Assembly: GCF_003336875.1 (NCBI RefSeq)
Contig: NZ_QGNJ01000019.1
Coordinates: 1-64,000 of the forward strand
From: Oleisolibacter albus
Lineage (GTDB): Bacteria; Pseudomonadota; Alphaproteobacteria; Azospirillales; Azospirillaceae
Direction: 5' to 3'
DNA length: 64,000 bases
This document shows positions 1-8,523 of the stretch, piece by piece. A model generated the notes under the pieces. The model did no database searches, was not told the DNA's origin, and saw nothing but the letters and a program-made list of their open reading frames with translations. How positions within the stretch are numbered: the stretch's first letter is position 1; every line of letters begins with the position of its first letter. The translations under genes and the position numbers were made by a program.

Positions 1-63
1 CTCTCCGGCCTCAACCCGCGCCAACGCAGCCAACTTCTCCTCTAAACTACGTCGCTTGCCCAT
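1..63 (-). CDS. Transposase N-terminus (partial)
   Basis: The first 21 residues (MGKRRSLEEKLAALARVEAG...) start at position 63 and run off the left edge. The basic start followed by a helix rich in Leu/Ala/Glu is typical of the HTH-containing OrfA of IS3-like elements. A purine-rich AGAGGAGAG stretch a few bases upstream of the ATG can serve as ribosome binding site. The adjacent terminal repeat at 102-126 supports the call; the rest of the gene is outside the window. Confidence 0.55.
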   Translation of the reverse strand, partial: MGKRRSLEEKLAALARVEAGE

Positions 64-126
64 CAGCCCTCTCCTCTCAAGAGAACTGTAGCTTTTCCAG
101 ATGTCCCAGTTTAGGGGGGCAGTCCA
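1..126 (-). mobile_element. Partial insertion sequence end (IS3-like)
   Basis: The left edge carries the start of a transposase reading leftward and, beyond it, a 25-bp terminal-repeat-like sequence at 102-126. Read outward-in it begins TGGACTGCCCCCCTAAACTG, which has the TG start and CCCCTAAACTGGGAC core common to IS3-family ends. Only this end is in the window, so the other terminal repeat and the target duplication cannot be checked. Family assignment rests on the end sequence and the short basic N-terminus, and is tentative. Confidence 0.6.
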
Positions 127-233
127 AGGACGCTTCAGTGCAAAAGGTGCCGGACGCACCTAAGGCGACCCAGGCCGAAAACAGGCCTCCTTTGTCACCT
201 TAAGAGAAAAAATCGTTCTACTTCAATGCGTTG

Positions 234-267
234 AAAGGCGACATCGACCGGAGCCGATGTCGCCTTT
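234..267 (-). terminator. 13-bp perfect hairpin downstream of the SDR gene
   Basis: AAAGGCGACATCG (234-246) is an exact inverted repeat of CGATGTCGCCTTT (255-267) with an 8-nt loop. It lies about 80 bp beyond the stop of the leftward SDR gene and between that gene and the IS end. The stem is flanked by A and T runs on its two sides, so it could stop transcription in either direction. No long U tract follows, hence moderate confidence. Confidence 0.5.
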
Positions 268-347
268 GTCGCGTTTGCGTCACCTTTGCGTCGCCTTGGG
301 TCGCGTTTGGCCGGCTTTAAGGTGACGCGGGGCCGCGCCGGCGTGGA

Positions 348-1223
348 TCAGCTTTCCACCGGTTCGCCGCCATTGGGATGCAGCACCTGGCCGCTGATAT
401 AGGCGGCATCGGCGGAGGCCAGGAAGACATAGCTCGGCGCCACATCGGCCGGCTGTCCGGCCCGGCCCAGGGGCTGGCCCTGGCCGAAGTCGGCCGTCTC
501 CTCCGCCGAGAAGGTGGAGGGGATCAGCGGCGTCCAGATCGGCCCCGGCGCCACGCCGTTGACGCGGATGCCCTTCTCCGCCAGTGCCGCCGCCAGCGAA
601 CGGGTGAAGGCCAGGATGGCCCCCTTGGTGGCGGCATAGTCCAACAGCTTCGGGCTGCCGCGATAGGCGGTGATGGAGGTGGTGTTGATGATGCTGGCAT
701 CCGCCTTGAGATGCGGCAGCGCCGCCTTGGTCAGATAGAACTGGGCGAAGATGTTGGTGCGGAAGGTCCGCTCCAGCTGTTCCGCCGAGACCTGCTCCAG
801 GCCGGGCTGCGGGTGCTGTTCGGCGGCATTGTTCACCAGAATGTCGATCTGGCCGAACTTCTCCAGCACGGCGGCCACCAGGTCGCGGCAACGCTCCTCA
901 TAGCCCAGATCGCCGCGCCAGGTCAGGCAGCGCCGCCCCTCCGCCTCGACCATGCGGCGGGTGTCCTCGGCATCGGTGTCCTCGTTGAGGTAGGCGATGA
1001 CGACATCGGCGCCCTCACGGGCGAAATGAACGGCCACGGCCCGGCCGATCCCGCTGTCACCGCCGGTGATCAGGGCCACCTTGCCCGTCAGCTTGTCGCT
1101 GCCGAGGTAATCGTCACGGATGGTCAGCGGCTGCGGGGTCATCTCCGTCTCGCGGCCGGGCCGCACATCCTGGTGCTGGGCCGGTTGGCCGTCGGTCTGC
1201 GGGGCGCGGCTGTCGGGTGCCAT
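348..1223 (-). CDS. SDR family oxidoreductase (general-stress / glucose-ribitol dehydrogenase type)
   Basis: A 291-residue NAD(P)-dependent short-chain dehydrogenase. The Rossmann motif GGDSGIG is at 54-60, NNAA at 131-134, Ser183, and the catalytic YAATK with Tyr196/Lys200. The roughly 45-residue N-terminal extension rich in Pro/Gln and the 'GDSGIGRAVA' variant are typical of the YhdF/YhxC/GSP39 subfamily induced by general stress in many bacteria. The start at 1223 is chosen because GGAGGT lies six bases upstream. It stands alone and is followed by a hairpin at 234-267. The substrate cannot be read from sequence. Confidence 0.9.
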   Translation of the reverse strand: MAPDSRAPQTDGQPAQHQDVRPGRETEMTPQPLTIRDDYLGSDKLTGKVALITGGDSGIGRAVAVHFAREGADVVIAYLNEDTDAEDTRRMVEAEGRRCLTWRGDLGYEERCRDLVAAVLEKFGQIDILVNNAAEQHPQPGLEQVSAEQLERTFRTNIFAQFYLTKAALPHLKADASIINTTSITAYRGSPKLLDYAATKGAILAFTRSLAAALAEKGIRVNGVAPGPIWTPLIPSTFSAEETADFGQGQPLGRAGQPADVAPSYVFLASADAAYISGQVLHPNGGEPVES

Positions 1224-1382
1224 GGGATACCTCCGTCTCATCCAGTGGGCAGGGCTTGCGCAAACAACAGGGGCGGGGTACCTCCGTTCCGGGAACAAGC
1301 GGCGGGGCGTGATGTTGACGAGGAGCCTGCTGCCGTGCGGCCTTTCGGGCGAGGCAGGGACCAGGGCAAACGGGTGTTCCGG

Positions 1383-1625
1383 ATGATGTTGATGAAGCGG
1401 CTGACCATGAACGACATCAACGCCTATCTCGACGGCGACCTCGACGATGCCGGGCGTGCAGCCGTGGAGATGGCCCTGGAAACCGACGCGGAGGCGCAGC
1501 AGTTGCTGGCCCGGTACCGCCAGCAGGTCAATGAACTGCACCGTCTCTATGACCGCGTGCTCGACGAGCCGGTCCCGGAGGACATGCTGGCGCTGCTGCG
1601 CAGCAACCGCCCGGCGCCGAACTGA
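1383..1625 (+). CDS. Small anti-sigma-factor-like protein
   Basis: An 80-residue acidic, helical protein (core MNDINAYLDGDLDDAGRAAV) resembling the N-terminal cytoplasmic domain of anti-sigma factors, which usually begin with 'I..YLDGELD..R...VE' and end near 'LDEPVP..L..L'. No membrane segment or sigma gene follows, whereas typical anti-sigma factors are more than 200 residues long with one membrane helix. It may therefore be a soluble partner or a remnant. In-frame ATGs at 1383, 1386, 1392 and 1407 have no strong ribosome binding site, so the start is uncertain; 1407 gives 72 residues. Confidence 0.6.
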   Translation: MMLMKRLTMNDINAYLDGDLDDAGRAAVEMALETDAEAQQLLARYRQQVNELHRLYDRVLDEPVPEDMLALLRSNRPAPN

Positions 1626-1697
1626 GGGGCGTTCGGTCGGGGTACCGCCCGCCGCCGCCCGTGACCGCGCCCCCTGCGGCATGGCACCATCACCGGC

Positions 1698-3242
1698 ATG
1701 AACACACCACCTCCGCGCCGCCCCGCCCGGCGCCGCCCACCTCCCGACATCGTGCTCGGCCCCATCCTGCATGCCCGCGGCGCCCAGGGCGGCGGCGGCC
1801 AGCCTCACCGCTGGCGGCTGTCCGCCACGTTCCTGCTGGCCGGCATGGACGAACCGCCCGACCTCCGGGTGGACGGGGTGGGGCTGCCGGTGCCGCCGCG
1901 CTTCCTGCACGAGTGGGGGGCGGTCGTGCCGGGCAAGGGTCCGGTCAGCCTGTGGCGCTATGATTTCGCCGTGCCGCGCGGGGTGCAGGACGGCCGTACC
2001 GGCTATGGTTTCGACCGGGATGCGCGCCGCTGGTATGTGGATGTGCCCGGCACCGGCATGCGCCCGCGTCTGGCCTATGTGGCCTGCGGCGGCTGCGAGG
2101 ACGAGGGGGACATCGCCGCCGCCGGCCTGTCGCGCAATGCCCGTTGGGGCCACCTGCTGGGCCGCCACCGGGCGCACCCGTTCCACCTGCTGCTGATGGG
2201 CGGCGACCAGATCTATGCCGACGGTCTGTGGCGGGAGATCCCGGCTTTGCGGGCGGCGGCGGCCCTGCCTCTGGCCAGACAGGCCGCGCTGGATGCCCCC
2301 CCGGGCCTGGAGGCCGATCTCGACGCCTGGTACCTCAATGTCTATCGCCACGCCTGGGGCCAGAGCGAACCGGCCGCGCTGCTGGCCAGCGTGCCGGGCC
2401 TGCGCATGTGGGACGATCACGACATCCTGGATGGCTGGGGCAGCCATCCCGAGCCGGTGCTGGACAGCCCGCTCTACCGCGCCGTGTATGGTGCCGCCCG
2501 CCGGGCCTTCCGCCTGTTCCAGATCGGCATGCCCGACGACGACGCCCCGGAAACGCTGCTGGCGGCCGAGCCGCCCAGCTTCGCGCAGGGCCTGCAGTAC
2601 AATGGCGTCGGCGTGCTGGCCCTGGATCTGCGCAGCGAGCGGCGCCCGACCCGGGTCATGTCCAGCCGCAGCCTGGCCGAACTGCCGGACTGGCTGGCCC
2701 GCTTCCGCCAGTGCCGGCATCTGCTGGTCATGTCCAGCGTGCCCATGGTCTTCCCCAGCCTGGGGCTGCTGGAGCGCATGCTGAACCTGATCCCCGGCCG
2801 CCAGCGGCTGGAGGATGATCTGCGCGACCAGTGGCGCAGCCCGGCCCATGCCGAGGAGTTCCAGGAGGTGGTCCGTGCCCTGGTCCGCTTCATGCGGGAG
2901 ACACGCTGCCGCGTCACCCTGCTGTCCGGCGAGGTGCATCTGGGCGGCGTCGGCGCCATCCGCGGCCTGGATCTGGAGCTGTGGCAATGCATCAGTTCCG
3001 GCGTGGTGCATCCGCCGCCGCCCGCTGCCGCCGTGGCCCTGCTGGAACGGCTGGCCCGCCGGTCGGAGCCGCTGTTCGACGGGCTGACGCAGGAGATGCC
3101 AGGCTTTGCCGAAACCGGCCAGCGCCTGCTGCCCAGCCGCAACTGGCTGAGCCTGACCATGAACGCCGACAACGGCATCGACGCCGAATGGCATGCGGAA
3201 GCCGGGCCGACGCCGCTGACGCTGACCATCCCGGCCCTATGA
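1698..3242 (+). CDS. PhoD-like metallophosphatase family protein
   Basis: A 514-residue protein with the metal-binding signatures of PhoD-type phosphatases: GGDQIYAD at 168-175, WDDHD at 238-242 and SGEVHLGG at 410-417. These residues coordinate the di-metal centre in the family. No Tat or Sec signal peptide is visible; the N-terminus is Pro/Arg rich, so the protein appears cytoplasmic, unlike secreted alkaline phosphatase D. It belongs to the sub-branch often annotated only as 'alkaline phosphatase family protein'. The physiological phosphoester is unknown. It is a single gene facing a convergent methyltransferase. Confidence 0.8.
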   Translation: MNTPPPRRPARRRPPPDIVLGPILHARGAQGGGGQPHRWRLSATFLLAGMDEPPDLRVDGVGLPVPPRFLHEWGAVVPGKGPVSLWRYDFAVPRGVQDGRTGYGFDRDARRWYVDVPGTGMRPRLAYVACGGCEDEGDIAAAGLSRNARWGHLLGRHRAHPFHLLLMGGDQIYADGLWREIPALRAAAALPLARQAALDAPPGLEADLDAWYLNVYRHAWGQSEPAALLASVPGLRMWDDHDILDGWGSHPEPVLDSPLYRAVYGAARRAFRLFQIGMPDDDAPETLLAAEPPSFAQGLQYNGVGVLALDLRSERRPTRVMSSRSLAELPDWLARFRQCRHLLVMSSVPMVFPSLGLLERMLNLIPGRQRLEDDLRDQWRSPAHAEEFQEVVRALVRFMRETRCRVTLLSGEVHLGGVGAIRGLDLELWQCISSGVVHPPPPAAAVALLERLARRSEPLFDGLTQEMPGFAETGQRLLPSRNWLSLTMNADNGIDAEWHAEAGPTPLTLTIPAL

Positions 3243-3269
3243 TGTCCTCGTCCTCGCCCAGGCCCCGGG

Positions 3270-4556
3270 TCAGGCCGGTTTGCGCAGCACCGCCAGCAGC
3301 CCGTCCACGGGCTGCCCCTTGTTCCAGCGCGGGATCACGGGCTGCAGGTGCTCCAGCAGCAGACCGGCGGCGGCCGTGGCCTGGCGCAGATGCGCCTCGC
3401 CATGGGCATAGCGGCGGCCTTCGTGCAGGCGGACCCCCTCCCCCCGTTCCAGGGTGAAGGCGAAGCGCCCCCCGGGCCGCAAGGCTCCGGCAGCGGCGGC
3501 CAGCACCGGATGCAGGTCGCCGAGATAGACCAGCACATCGGCGGCGACGATCAGATCCCAGGCGTCCGGCCGCGTCCGCAACGTCGCCACCAGCTCGCCG
3601 TCCCACAATTCATCATACAGATGACGCGCGCGTGCCTTCTCCACCATGCGCGGGGACAGGTCGAATCCGGCCAGCCAGGCGGCGAACGGGCGGAGTTCCA
3701 CGCCGGCCAGCCCGGTGCCGCAGCCGGCATCCAGGACGCGCAGGCCGGTGCCCAGACCCAGCCCTTCCAACGCCTGCCGCAAGGCCTGCGGTGCTGTATA
3801 GCGCAACGTGCCGACCAGATGGCTGTCGAAGCGGTCGGCATAGCGGTCGAACAGCGCCCGGACGAAGGCCGGCGTCAGATCGCCGCCCGCGCCACTGCGG
3901 ATCTGGGCCAGCAGAGCGGTGGCACCGGCGGGATCGTCGGGGGCCGCCTCCAGCGCCGCCTCCAACGCGCTCTCCGCCTTCTCCGGGTCCGCCAGCACCA
4001 GCCAGGCGCGGGCCAGCGCCACCTGGGCCGGATGGCGGGCCGGATCGGCCGGATGGGCATGGCGCAGCGCCGGTTCCAGCAGTTCCGCCGCCTGCACCGG
4101 CTCCTCGGCCCGGACCAGCATGTCCGCGACCTCGGCCAGCCCGGCCAGATCATGGGGAGCCAGGAACCGCGCCTCGCGGGCATGGTCCAGGCTGCCGGCG
4201 CTGTCGCCCGTCTCCAGCAGCAGCCCGGCCATCAGCCGGTGCAGGACAGCATCGTCCGACTGTGTCCGCAGCACGTCACGACAGAGGGACAGCGCCTCGG
4301 CCACGGCCCCGCTGTCCCGCAGCGCCCGGATCAGGCCGCGCCGCCAGTCCCGGCGGCCGGGATCGCCGTCCAGCGCGGCGCGGAAACCGGCCACCGCCTC
4401 GGCCGCATATCCATGCGCCAGCAGCGCATCGGCCGCCTCGCCGCAGGCATCCGGATCATCGGCGGTCAGCGCCCGCCGCCAGGACTGGAGATCATCGCCC
4501 GGTGGCGTCGGGTCGGACAGGTCGGCAGGCATGATTCGGTCGGTCACGGACAGCAT
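3270..4556 (-). CDS. TPR-containing class I SAM methyltransferase
   Basis: A 428-residue two-part protein. Residues about 30-220 form several TPR-like helical pairs (e.g. '..A...LLL..GD...SL.HA..A..LAP'). Residues about 235-400 are a Rossmann methyltransferase with motif I VLDAGCGTG at 274-282 and a later 'DLIVAADVLVYLGDL' strand. Such TPR-methyltransferases are common in Rhodospirillales and their substrates are mostly unknown. The start could also be the ATG at 4532. It converges on the PhoD-like gene with a 27-bp gap and no obvious terminator between them. Confidence 0.8.
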   Translation of the reverse strand: MLSVTDRIMPADLSDPTPPGDDLQSWRRALTADDPDACGEAADALLAHGYAAEAVAGFRAALDGDPGRRDWRRGLIRALRDSGAVAEALSLCRDVLRTQSDDAVLHRLMAGLLLETGDSAGSLDHAREARFLAPHDLAGLAEVADMLVRAEEPVQAAELLEPALRHAHPADPARHPAQVALARAWLVLADPEKAESALEAALEAAPDDPAGATALLAQIRSGAGGDLTPAFVRALFDRYADRFDSHLVGTLRYTAPQALRQALEGLGLGTGLRVLDAGCGTGLAGVELRPFAAWLAGFDLSPRMVEKARARHLYDELWDGELVATLRTRPDAWDLIVAADVLVYLGDLHPVLAAAAGALRPGGRFAFTLERGEGVRLHEGRRYAHGEAHLRQATAAAGLLLEHLQPVIPRWNKGQPVDGLLAVLRKPA

Positions 4557-5014
4557 CCGCCACTATGAGGAAGTCTGACCGGGTCGGGCACCGGTGCAGG
4601 TGGCTGCGACATATGATCGGGTCCGGCCGCCGGATCAATCCGGCGTGCAGCATGACGGCCCGCCCGGAGCCGAAGCGAATTGATCTTGAGTGTTGCCGAA
4701 AAGTCAGGTTCCAGGCCGCTTTTCCCGAGCGGGCGGCAGAGGCCCCGGTCCCCCCGCCACGGCCGTGGAACCCGCGGACCGGCCGGCGCCGCCCATCTCC
4801 ACAGCCATGGCCTGCCTCTTTTTCGGAGATTCAGGGTTGACCCTGGCGGCGGAATCTGGGAACCCTATGCGGCCGGCGCATGGTGCCGGTGATTTTTTGA
4901 GGGAGCGGTCGCTGAACACCGTATCGGCGGCCTGAGTGTGGCGCCCGCGCGCAGGCGGGTAAACGGTCCGGACCGGGGTCCGGATCACCAGCGGACTTTG
5001 AGAAGGAGGACGAC
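4557..5014. other. Intergenic region, 458 bp
   Basis: No convincing gene. It must hold the divergent promoters of the methyltransferase and the transglycosylase. Visible symmetric elements are GCCGGATCAATCCGGC at 4629-4644, a dyad that recurs almost intact at 50080-50094, and CAGGGT-TG-ACCCTG at 4832-4845. Either could be a regulator site, but neither matches a known operator that I can name. Confidence 0.5.
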
Positions 5015-5671
5015 ATGACCAAGACGCGCATCAGCGCCTTCGCCCGTCCCCGCCGCACGTCCGCATTGGTCGCCACCCTGCTTCTGGCCGGCATCGCCGG
5101 CTTCTCCTCCTCCGCCAAGGCAGGCGCCTGCCTGGATCACATCGTCAAGGCCGAACAGGATTTCAACATTCCCCGTGGCATGCTGCTGGCTGTGTCGCTG
5201 GTCGAGACCGGCGGTGGCGGCGAGCCGGCCGCCTATGCGGTGAATGTCCGTGGCCGTGCCACGATCGGCAAGACCGAGAGCGACGCCGTCCGCCATCTGC
5301 GTGACCACAAGGGCAAGATCCAGGATGCGGCCTATGCCGGCTGCATGCAGCTGTCCGTGGAACACCATAAGAAGAGCTTCCAGCCGGTCGAGAAGATCGT
5401 GAACCCGGAAGCCAATGTCCGTTATGCCGCCCGTTACCTGATCCAGCTCCGCAATGAGACGGGAAGCTGGGCAGCGGCCGTGGCCCGCTACAACGGCGCG
5501 TCCAGCCCGAAGGTCGCCCAGGCCTATCAGTGCAAGATCCAGCGGCAGCTGGTGAGCCTTGGCTCCGACTCGGCGAACCTGATCGATGCGCGCCGGTGCC
5601 CGAATGAAACTCCGGTGGTGACCCCACGCACGCGCCGGGCTTTCGAGCAGTCACAGACCCCTGTGGGCTGA
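5015..5671 (+). CDS. Secreted lytic transglycosylase (SLT domain)
   Basis: A 218-residue exported murein transglycosylase. An N-terminal signal peptide with basic start and hydrophobic core ends at AKA (34-36). The SLT fold follows, with the catalytic glutamate in SLVET (E64), GCMQL at 109-113 and ARYNG at 158-161, matching the E-S, GLMQ and YN motifs of the family. It would cleave the glycan MurNAc-GlcNAc bond in the periplasm without water addition. A strong AAGGAGG lies six bases before the ATG. A Cys pair (about C39/C110) may form a disulfide. It is monocistronic and closed by the terminator at 5697-5731. Confidence 0.9.
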   Translation: MTKTRISAFARPRRTSALVATLLLAGIAGFSSSAKAGACLDHIVKAEQDFNIPRGMLLAVSLVETGGGGEPAAYAVNVRGRATIGKTESDAVRHLRDHKGKIQDAAYAGCMQLSVEHHKKSFQPVEKIVNPEANVRYAARYLIQLRNETGSWAAAVARYNGASSPKVAQAYQCKIQRQLVSLGSDSANLIDARRCPNETPVVTPRTRRAFEQSQTPVG

Positions 5672-5696
5672 TACTCAGCCTGCGTTGACTGCCCTT

Positions 5697-5731
5697 ACGC
5701 CCGTACCTTCGTGGTACGGGCGTTCGTTTTT
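5697..5731 (+). terminator. Rho-independent terminator of the transglycosylase gene
   Basis: An 11-bp perfect stem ACGCCCGTACC / GGTACGGGCGT with loop TTCGT is followed by TCGTTTTT. It begins 25 bp after the stop codon of the lytic transglycosylase. Confidence 0.92.
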
Positions 5732-5829
5732 CTGCGACCGGGACCCAGCCATGCCAGGATCGGACTGGTTCCCGGTGTCCGTTCTGGGGCAGGTGGAGGA
5801 ATCTCCGGCCGCCGTCGCGCTGAGTTCCC

Positions 5830-6765
5830 ATGCCCGCCCCACCTCCGCCGGCCACAGCCGGAAAAGCCATCCTGAACATGGTCTGCGCCGTGGCCCTGTT
5901 CGGCACCATGAACGCCATGGTGAAGTGGCTGAGCGCAACCTACCCGCTGAGCCAGATCGTGTTCTGCCGGTCGCTCTTCGCCCTGGTCGCCATCTGGCCG
6001 ATGGTGCGGGCCGCAGGCGGCTTGTCCAGCCTGCGCACCGACCGGCCGCTGGGGCATGCGGGCCGGTCCCTGGCGGGTGTCACCGCCATGGGATGCAGCT
6101 TCACCGCCATCAGTCTGCTGCCGCTGCCCATGGCGGTGGCGCTGAACTTCACGACGCCGTTCTGGATCACCATTCTGGGCGTGCTGCTGCTGGGCGAGCG
6201 TGTGCGCTGGCGCCGGACCCTGGCCCTGGTTTTCGGTTTTGCCGGGGTCATGATCATGCTGCGTCCCGATTTCTCGGGACCGTTCGACCTCTCGGGCGCC
6301 GACCGGATCGCTCTGGGCAGCACCATCGGGCTCAGTGGCGCGGTCTTCGCCGCCTTCGCCATGATCTCGATCCGCCGGCTCTCGGCCACCGAGCCCAGCA
6401 CCTCCATCGTCTTCTACTTCATGACCACCGCCTGCCTGATCAGCGGCGCCCTGCTGCCGTTCCAGGCCGTGATGCCCAGCCTTCACGACGGCATCATGCT
6501 GGTGGTGATGGGGCTGATCGGCGGCGTGGCCCAGCTTCTGCTGACCCGGGCCTATCGCGGCGCGCCGGTGGCGGTGATCGCCCCGTTCGATTACACCTCG
6601 ATGCTGTGGGCCACCGGCTATGGCATCGTGCTCTGGGATGAATGGCCCGACCGCTTCGTGCTGCTGGGCGCTCTGGTGGTGATCGCCAGCGGCGTCTATA
6701 TCACCCTGCGGGAAATCAAGCTGGGCGCACCGCCCACAGCCAAGAGCACAAGCGACAGTCACTGA
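5830..6765 (+). CDS. DMT superfamily transporter (EamA domains)
   Basis: A 311-residue integral membrane protein with about ten hydrophobic helices in two EamA repeats (roughly 15-140 and 165-300). Each repeat has the drug/metabolite transporter pattern, including the C-terminal 'LLLGERVRWR' and 'VLWDEWPDRFVLLGALVVIASGVYI' segments. Members export or import small metabolites such as amino acids or S-adenosylmethionine; the substrate is not predictable here. The stop overlaps the start of rlmJ (TGATG), so the two genes are translationally coupled. Confidence 0.88.
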   Translation: MPAPPPPATAGKAILNMVCAVALFGTMNAMVKWLSATYPLSQIVFCRSLFALVAIWPMVRAAGGLSSLRTDRPLGHAGRSLAGVTAMGCSFTAISLLPLPMAVALNFTTPFWITILGVLLLGERVRWRRTLALVFGFAGVMIMLRPDFSGPFDLSGADRIALGSTIGLSGAVFAAFAMISIRRLSATEPSTSIVFYFMTTACLISGALLPFQAVMPSLHDGIMLVVMGLIGGVAQLLLTRAYRGAPVAVIAPFDYTSMLWATGYGIVLWDEWPDRFVLLGALVVIASGVYITLREIKLGAPPTAKSTSDSH

Positions 6766-7607
6766 TGAACTACCGCCACGCCTTCCATGCCGGCAATGCC
6801 GCCGATGTGATGAAGCACGCCGTCCTGTGCCTGCTGCTGGAGCGGCTGTGCGCCAAGCCCAGCCCGTTCTTCGTGCTGGACACCCATGCCGGCATCGGGC
6901 GCTATGATCTGCTGGGCAGCGAGGCGACGCGCACGGGGGAGGCCGAAGGCGGCATCCGTCGGCTGTTGGCCGCCGGGGCGGATGTACCGGAAAGCCTGCG
7001 CCCCTATCTGGAGCAGGTGCGGCACTGCAATGGCGGGGCCGCCCCGGTCCGGTACTATCCCGGATCGCCGCGACTGGCCCGTGGCTTCCTGCGCGAGACC
7101 GACAGGCTGGTGCTGGCCGAGCTGCATCCGGCCGATGCCGCCACGCTGAAACAGGAATTCCACAGCGACAAGGCGGTGGCGGTCCATAACATGGATGGAT
7201 GGCTTGCCCTGAAGGCTCACCTTCCCCCGAAGGAGAAGCGGGGACTGGTGGTCATCGACCCGCCGTTCGAGGCAGCGGACGAATATGGCCGCATGGTCGC
7301 GGCGCTGACGCTGGCCCATCGCCGCTGGCCGACGGGCCAATATCTGCTCTGGTATCCGATCAAGGACCGCGCCGCGGTCTGGCGCTTCCAGCAGGACCTT
7401 GAAGATAGCGGCATCCGCCGCATCCTGGCCGTCGAACTGACCTGGGCCGAGGATGACCGCAGCGACCGCCTGAACGGCTCCGGGCTGATCCTGGTGAATC
7501 CGCCCTGGCAGCTCGATCAGCACCTCCCCGACCTGCTGGACAGGCTGCACGGGCTGCTGGCCGCGACGGCCGGCGGGACCAGCGTCAATTGGATCGTGCC
7601 GGAATGA
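6765..7607 (+). CDS. rlmJ: 23S rRNA (adenine2030-N6)-methyltransferase RlmJ
   Basis: A 280-residue protein of the RlmJ (YhiR) family, the usual length. It begins with the diagnostic MNYRHAFHAGNAADVMKHA, followed by the SAM-binding DTHAGIGRYDL at 39-49. The catalytic DPPFE motif is at 165-169; the 'DPPY/F' form is that of adenine-N6 methyltransferases. It acts on protein-free 23S rRNA during ribosome assembly. The start is fixed by the one-base overlap with the stop of the upstream transporter gene. Confidence 0.95.
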   Translation: MNYRHAFHAGNAADVMKHAVLCLLLERLCAKPSPFFVLDTHAGIGRYDLLGSEATRTGEAEGGIRRLLAAGADVPESLRPYLEQVRHCNGGAAPVRYYPGSPRLARGFLRETDRLVLAELHPADAATLKQEFHSDKAVAVHNMDGWLALKAHLPPKEKRGLVVIDPPFEAADEYGRMVAALTLAHRRWPTGQYLLWYPIKDRAAVWRFQQDLEDSGIRRILAVELTWAEDDRSDRLNGSGLILVNPPWQLDQHLPDLLDRLHGLLAATAGGTSVNWIVPE

Positions 7608-7617
7608 TGGTAGCGGC

Positions 7618-7649
7618 CCCCTGACGCGGGCGCACATCCCGGTCAGGGG
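7618..7649 (+). terminator. Hairpin after rlmJ
   Basis: CCCCTGAC-G-CGGG and CCCG-GTCAGGGG form a stem interrupted only by one bulged G, with a 7-nt loop, starting 11 bp after the rlmJ stop. No U run follows, so this may be an intrinsic terminator of weak type or only an RNA-stabilising hairpin. Confidence 0.4.
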
Positions 7650-7731
7650 TCACGCCCTTCTTCGCTCACGGCCCAGCACCCGCCAGTACAGGCGGCGAGG
7701 GCCGGGCCTGCCATGGAAACCGGCAGGCGGC

Positions 7732-8328
7732 TCAGGCGCTGCGCCGGATATCGTCGGCCTGGTCTTCCTCGCGCCGGATGACGCGGTTGGCCGCGTCATT
7801 GGCCGCCTTGGTCGCCAGTTCGGAGATGCGCTGGCCGCTTTTCATCAGATGCTCCATCTCCACCCGCAGGATGTCGGATTGGGTGGAGACCAGATCCTGC
7901 ATGCTGCGCACCCGCAGCAAAGATTGCGCCTGATCGGCCCAACGCTGCAGCGAATCCTGGCTGTAGCGCAGCCATTCCTGCCAGACCGATTGCAGCCCTT
8001 CCGCCATGGCCCCTTGCGCGGACATCAGCGCCTCCATGTTGCGGGAGACCTGCACCGACATGTCACGGCTGGAATTGGCGGCCCCTTCGATCAGGCGTTG
8101 GCTGCCTTCGACCGAACTCTGGGCCACCTGCCCGCCGATATCGACGCTCTTGCTGACAGTATCGCCCGCCGACTGGGTGATTTGTCCAACCTGTTCGCTC
8201 CCCTGCCGCGCCACGCGCCCGAACTCCTGGGCTGCGTCCCGCGTTTCACCGCTGGTGCGTCGGGTCGTATCCTTTGCCGCCGCGGCCATATCCTTGACCG
8301 TGGTCGCAGAGTCTTTCTCGTTCGCCAT
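7732..8328 (-). CDS. Phasin family protein
   Basis: A 198-residue, highly helical, Ala/Gln/Ser-rich protein without signal peptide or membrane segment. It has the phasin core of about 110 residues near its C-terminus (NMEALMSAQGAMAEGLQSVW followed by a QDSLQRWADQAQSLL helix). Phasins coat polyhydroxyalkanoate granules and influence their size and number. The N-terminal 80 residues contain many 'D/E..RQ/SV..' heptad-like steps suggesting coiled coil. AGGAG sits nine bases before the ATG. No PHA synthase or depolymerase gene is nearby. Confidence 0.82.
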   Translation of the reverse strand: MANEKDSATTVKDMAAAAKDTTRRTSGETRDAAQEFGRVARQGSEQVGQITQSAGDTVSKSVDIGGQVAQSSVEGSQRLIEGAANSSRDMSVQVSRNMEALMSAQGAMAEGLQSVWQEWLRYSQDSLQRWADQAQSLLRVRSMQDLVSTQSDILRVEMEHLMKSGQRISELATKAANDAANRVIRREEDQADDIRRSA

Positions 8329-8523
8329 CGCGGAATCTCCTGCCGATCAAATCAGCGAAACAACCGCCACGCGGCGGCTCCATTTCGCTATCGTGCAGTG
8401 CGGTAATACCATGCCTTTCCTGCGACACTACAGAGAAAAACAAACAACAAAAGCACGAACAGACTTGGTTCTTCGCAGTAACCAACCTCGGCTATGCCAT
8501 CTATTTACATACCCGATATTTCG

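Noticed and set aside
348-3194. 948-codon frame on the minus strand opposite the PhoD-like gene
   Set aside because: It is the antisense shadow of a high-GC gene. Only its last part (348-1223) has the SDR motifs and a ribosome binding site.
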